From an uncultured Opitutia bacterium (GTDB lineage: Bacteria; Verrucomicrobiota; Verrucomicrobiae; Opitutales; MB11C04), in the NCBI GenBank assembly GCA_913048545.1, contig CAJWWH010000075.1, positions 1 through 8,096 of the forward strand: DNA of 8,096 nt. Direction: 5' to 3'. Numbering within the stretch: position 1 is the first letter of the stretch; each line of letters starts with the position of its first letter. The notes under the pieces were generated by a model. That model did no database searches. It saw nothing but the letters and a program-made list of their open reading frames with translations, and was not told where the DNA came from. The translations under genes and the position numbers were made by a program. Below are positions 6,009 to 8,096 of this stretch, in pieces.

Positions 6009-6824
6009 ATGAAATTCGCTCTCTGTAACGAAGTACTCCAGGATTTATCCATTGAAGACGGCTTTGCCCAAATTGCCGAGATTGGCTACGAGGGCGTGGA
6101 AATCGCCCCATTTACACTCCAGGAAAACCCGCTCGAAATCAATGAAAGGGATGCCGAACGATGTGTGAACGCCGCCCAGTCTGCTGGGATTGAAATTGTC
6201 GGACTCCACTGGTTAATGGCCAAGACCGAGGGCTTGCACATCACCTCTTCCGACGAAGGAATGCGTCGGGCCGCCACTGATTACCTGAAAAAACTGACCC
6301 GGCTGACCGCACAAATGGGCGGAACCATAATGGTGCTGGGCAGCCCCCAGCAACGCAATCTGGAACATGGCACCCCCTACGAAATTGCCTTTGCCCGGGC
6401 AGTCGAAATCATCCGGGAAGTCTGCGAACTTGCTGGCGAACTGGGAGTCACTCTTGCGGTTGAACCCCTCTCCCCAGTGGAGACCAGTTTTCTGTCCTCC
6501 TGTGCGGAAGCCCGTCGGTTCATCACCGCGGTCAACCGGCCGGCCTGCCGACTACACCTCGACATGAAAGCGATGGCTCATGAACCCGCCGGAACGATTG
6601 CCACTATTTATGATCACCGCTGGGAAGTGGCCCATTTTCATGGGAATGACGTCAACCACCGCGGCCCCGGACAGGGCCCGACCGACCTGAACGCCGTCGC
6701 CCAGGTATTGAAAGAAATCAATTATATCGGCTGGATATCGGTTGAACCCTTTGACTACCACCCCACCCCCGAGGACTGTGCCCGCATCAGCCTGGAAAAT
6801 TTACTGTCCAGTTTTTCGGACTGA
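6009..6824 (+). CDS. Sugar phosphate isomerase/epimerase-type TIM-barrel protein (AP endonuclease 2 fold)
   Basis: This is a 271-residue cytoplasmic protein of the xylose-isomerase-like TIM-barrel family (PF01261), whose members isomerise or epimerise sugars at a divalent metal site. Counting from the ATG at 6009, barrel landmarks are IGYEGVEIAPF (25-35, with E31), GLHWL (65-69, with H67), AVEPLSPVET (150-159, with E152 and E158), HLDMKAM (183-189, with D185), HFHGND (209-214, with H211) and SVEPFDYHP (244-252, with E246). E152, D185, H211 and E246 match, to the number as I recall them, the metal ligands of Pseudomonas cichorii D-tagatose 3-epimerase. The His expected just after D185 in those epimerases is absent, so the substrate probably differs. 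A TTG at 6003 would add two residues; the ATG fits better, with GGGA at 5995-5998 ten bases upstream. It is 24 bases after the DUF6807 gene and probably the last gene of the operon. No signal peptide is present. Confidence 0.93.
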   Translation: MKFALCNEVLQDLSIEDGFAQIAEIGYEGVEIAPFTLQENPLEINERDAERCVNAAQSAGIEIVGLHWLMAKTEGLHITSSDEGMRRAATDYLKKLTRLTAQMGGTIMVLGSPQQRNLEHGTPYEIAFARAVEIIREVCELAGELGVTLAVEPLSPVETSFLSSCAEARRFITAVNRPACRLHLDMKAMAHEPAGTIATIYDHRWEVAHFHGNDVNHRGPGQGPTDLNAVAQVLKEINYIGWISVEPFDYHPTPEDCARISLENLLSSFSD

Positions 6825-6827
6825 AGT

Positions 6828-8096
6828 TTATTTCTTGGTAACAGAAACCTTCAGGCTTCGACTCCGGGGCACTTCGGTATTTTTCTCTTTAGAGGAATAG
6901 CCTAAGCTGATGCCTTGAAATGGGAAAGTTCCGCTATATCCTTTAGAATAATCAAAATTCATATCCTTTCCGTTATTAGGAGAAATATTGAATTTAAAAT
7001 TGTAATATGGGGTTCCCATGACCTCCACTCCTTTAAGAGATGACAAAGCACCTCTTGGTATTTTGATTTCGGTCCATTTTTTATCGAAAGGAAGTTTCAT
7101 TCGTTTTCCTTCGACAGGTGTCATGTAAAACGCACCATCTCCGATTTGTGGTTTAATCGCACTCATTGCTAAATCCTTAACATTTGGCACAACTCCATGC
7201 AGGCTAACGCTTACTCTTGTGGAAGTTGGCCATTCTTCTCCAGCAGGATCTTTAATCCTAGACCAAAACTGCATTCCGTTTCGATTCACTTCCATATTGT
7301 ATTCAAATGTGCCTCCGTTCTCATACTTCCCCGTTAGGGTAATTTTTTCACGATCTAGAGATGGTTCGGGCGAAGAGTCAAAACTGGTGATCCTTCGACT
7401 TTTCCTTCTAACTCGCTTTGGATTAGTCCTGTCAGTAAAAATTGAATTAAAACCTATTGACATTCTTTTCAAACCGAGCAAATTGCCTTTGGCAGAATCT
7501 GGTAGTTTATCTGCACCCGGATTAATCCAAACATGTAAACCACTTCCACTGTAAGGTAATCCAATGGTATAGGAATCACCTTCATAAACGGTGTTATAAT
7601 CCTTATATTTTCCATTTCCATAATAAGACAATCGGTTTCCTTTAGCAGGGATAATTTTGGGTTTCCTTGACGAAATTTCTAGTTTTTTCCTTCGCAAGGC
7701 TTCCAGCTTGGCAATCGAAGCTGAATCGAATTTATCCCAGGGTAATGGAATGGCATTTCTCGAACTTGTCTTAATAAAAACTGAAACAGTCTGATCATCA
7801 GCATCAATGAACTGAGCCTTAACCGTTCGGCCCTCGACATCCTTAAATTCGTGCTCAATTTCGAGATCCGCATCTGTAACTGCAGGAACCTTCATCGCTT
7901 TTCTTTTTTTGGCCAAGGTTGCTCCCGCCTTTTGAGCCTTTACCTGAATTATTTTCAGTTTTTGAGCTAAACTCTGAGAATCCTTGGCAAGGGAAGCTAA
8001 GGGAATAGAAACCTCCCTTGTTCCACGATTGATGGATAATTTTACATCCTCCTTACTTACATCAAGAAAACGACCACTTACGGTTTTCCCCTGAGA
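6828..8096 (-). CDS. Protein with tandem SHD1-like repeats and unrecognised C-terminal region; N-terminus cut by window edge
   Basis: The minus-strand frame is open from the right edge (8096) to a TAA at 6830-6828, giving 422 visible codons with no convincing start, so the N-terminus lies outside. A TTG at 7916 is internal. Visible residues 3-46 (GKTVSGRFLDVSKEDVKL ... VSIPLASLAKDSQ) and 83-137 (GRTVKAQFIDADDQTVSV ... IPLPWDKFDSASIAKLEAL) are copies of one unit. It resembles the SLA1 homology domain 1 (SHD1, PF03983), a small beta-barrel common in PVC secreted and membrane proteins and of unknown role there. The repeats are joined by a basic, coiled-coil-like linker. The rest, about visible residues 150-422, is rich in Gly, Ser, Tyr and basic residues (PKRVRRKSRR, TGKYENGGTFEYNME, GTPYYNFKFNI) and looks like beta-sandwich. 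I cannot name it. The gene converges on the operon, stop to stop with three bases between, and is visibly more AT-rich. Confidence 0.85.
   Translation of the reverse strand, partial: SQGKTVSGRFLDVSKEDVKLSINRGTREVSIPLASLAKDSQSLAQKLKIIQVKAQKAGATLAKKRKAMKVPAVTDADLEIEHEFKDVEGRTVKAQFIDADDQTVSVFIKTSSRNAIPLPWDKFDSASIAKLEALRRKKLEISSRKPKIIPAKGNRLSYYGNGKYKDYNTVYEGDSYTIGLPYSGSGLHVWINPGADKLPDSAKGNLLGLKRMSIGFNSIFTDRTNPKRVRRKSRRITSFDSSPEPSLDREKITLTGKYENGGTFEYNMEVNRNGMQFWSRIKDPAGEEWPTSTRVSVSLHGVVPNVKDLAMSAIKPQIGDGAFYMTPVEGKRMKLPFDKKWTEIKIPRGALSSLKGVEVMGTPYYNFKFNISPNNGKDMNFDYSKGYSGTFPFQGISLGYSSKEKNTEVPRSRSLKVSVTKK
7686..7850 (-). other. SHD1-like repeat 2
   Basis: This segment codes for the second, complete copy of the SHD1-like unit: EFKDVEGRTVKAQFI, then a V-x-V-F strand, then IPLPWDKFDSASIAKLEAL. 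The pattern of a G-[KR]-T-V start, F-[IL]-D, an alternating strand, then I-P-L and a short helix is shared with the copy next to the right edge. Confidence 0.6.
7959..8090 (-). other. SHD1-like repeat 1 (at the window edge)
   Basis: This segment codes for GKTVSGRFLDVSKEDVKL and continues to IPLASLAKDSQSLAQKL. It aligns with the downstream copy almost without gaps and covers most of one SHD1-like unit. The window edge lies two residues before it, so further copies may exist upstream. Confidence 0.55.

Noticed and set aside
7914..7916. TTG start at 7916 for the minus-strand right-edge gene
   Set aside because: The frame stays open to 8096 and encodes another SHD1-like repeat upstream, so the true start lies outside the window.
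1..8096. tRNA, rRNA, CRISPR arrays, insertion sequences, phage or attachment sites
   Set aside because: No regular spaced repeats, transposase or integrase motifs, terminal inverted repeats or RNA-gene-like stretches were seen on reading both strands.

Overview
The window reads as ordinary chromosomal DNA from a bacterium of the PVC group, most likely Verrucomicrobiota (an Opitutia-like marine lineage is my best guess). The evidence is gene content: a c-type cytochrome beside a PVC-style six-bladed propeller protein carrying a DUF6807 ('PmoA-like') domain, a sugar isomerase/epimerase-type TIM barrel, and a protein with tandem SHD1-like repeats. Starts mostly lack a Shine-Dalgarno sequence. 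No rRNA, tRNA, CRISPR, IS element or phage gene was seen.

Left part (1-1448, minus strand): a nearly complete purT (formate-dependent GAR transformylase, purine synthesis) runs off the left edge with its C-terminus just outside. Its probable operon partner upstream is an unrecognised 63-residue protein, with a perfect TATAAT box 40 bases before its ATG. A 104-base divergent spacer separates this pair from an RDD-family membrane protein on the plus strand (1520-2005). Three bases after the RDD stop begins a small gene (2009-2227) that would encode a two-helix membrane protein but is split by an in-frame TAA at codon 13. About 190 AT-rich non-coding bases follow.

Centre (2420-6824, plus strand): three closely spaced genes look like one operon. 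(1) A secreted or anchored 372-residue protein has an uncharacterised N-terminal domain and a C-terminal mono-heme cytochrome c domain (CxxCH 292-296, MPP motif 351-353). (2) An 808-residue exported protein joins a sugar-dehydrogenase-like beta-propeller, a beta-sandwich linker and DUF6807. (3) A 271-residue cytoplasmic TIM-barrel protein carries the metal-binding pattern of ketose 3-epimerases. A coherent inference is periplasmic binding or oxidation of a carbohydrate with electrons passed to the cytochrome, and intracellular isomerisation of the product. The substrate cannot be read from the sequence.

Right part (6828-8096, minus strand): a convergent gene, three bases from the operon's last stop, runs off the right edge with 422 codons visible. 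It has two SHD1-like repeats followed by an unrecognised C-terminal region.

The observations I rate highest are the split cytochrome/propeller-DUF6807/epimerase operon, the propeller-DUF6807 fusion itself, and the interrupted two-helix gene behind the RDD gene. None is a proven new system; the operon is the best candidate for undescribed biochemistry.
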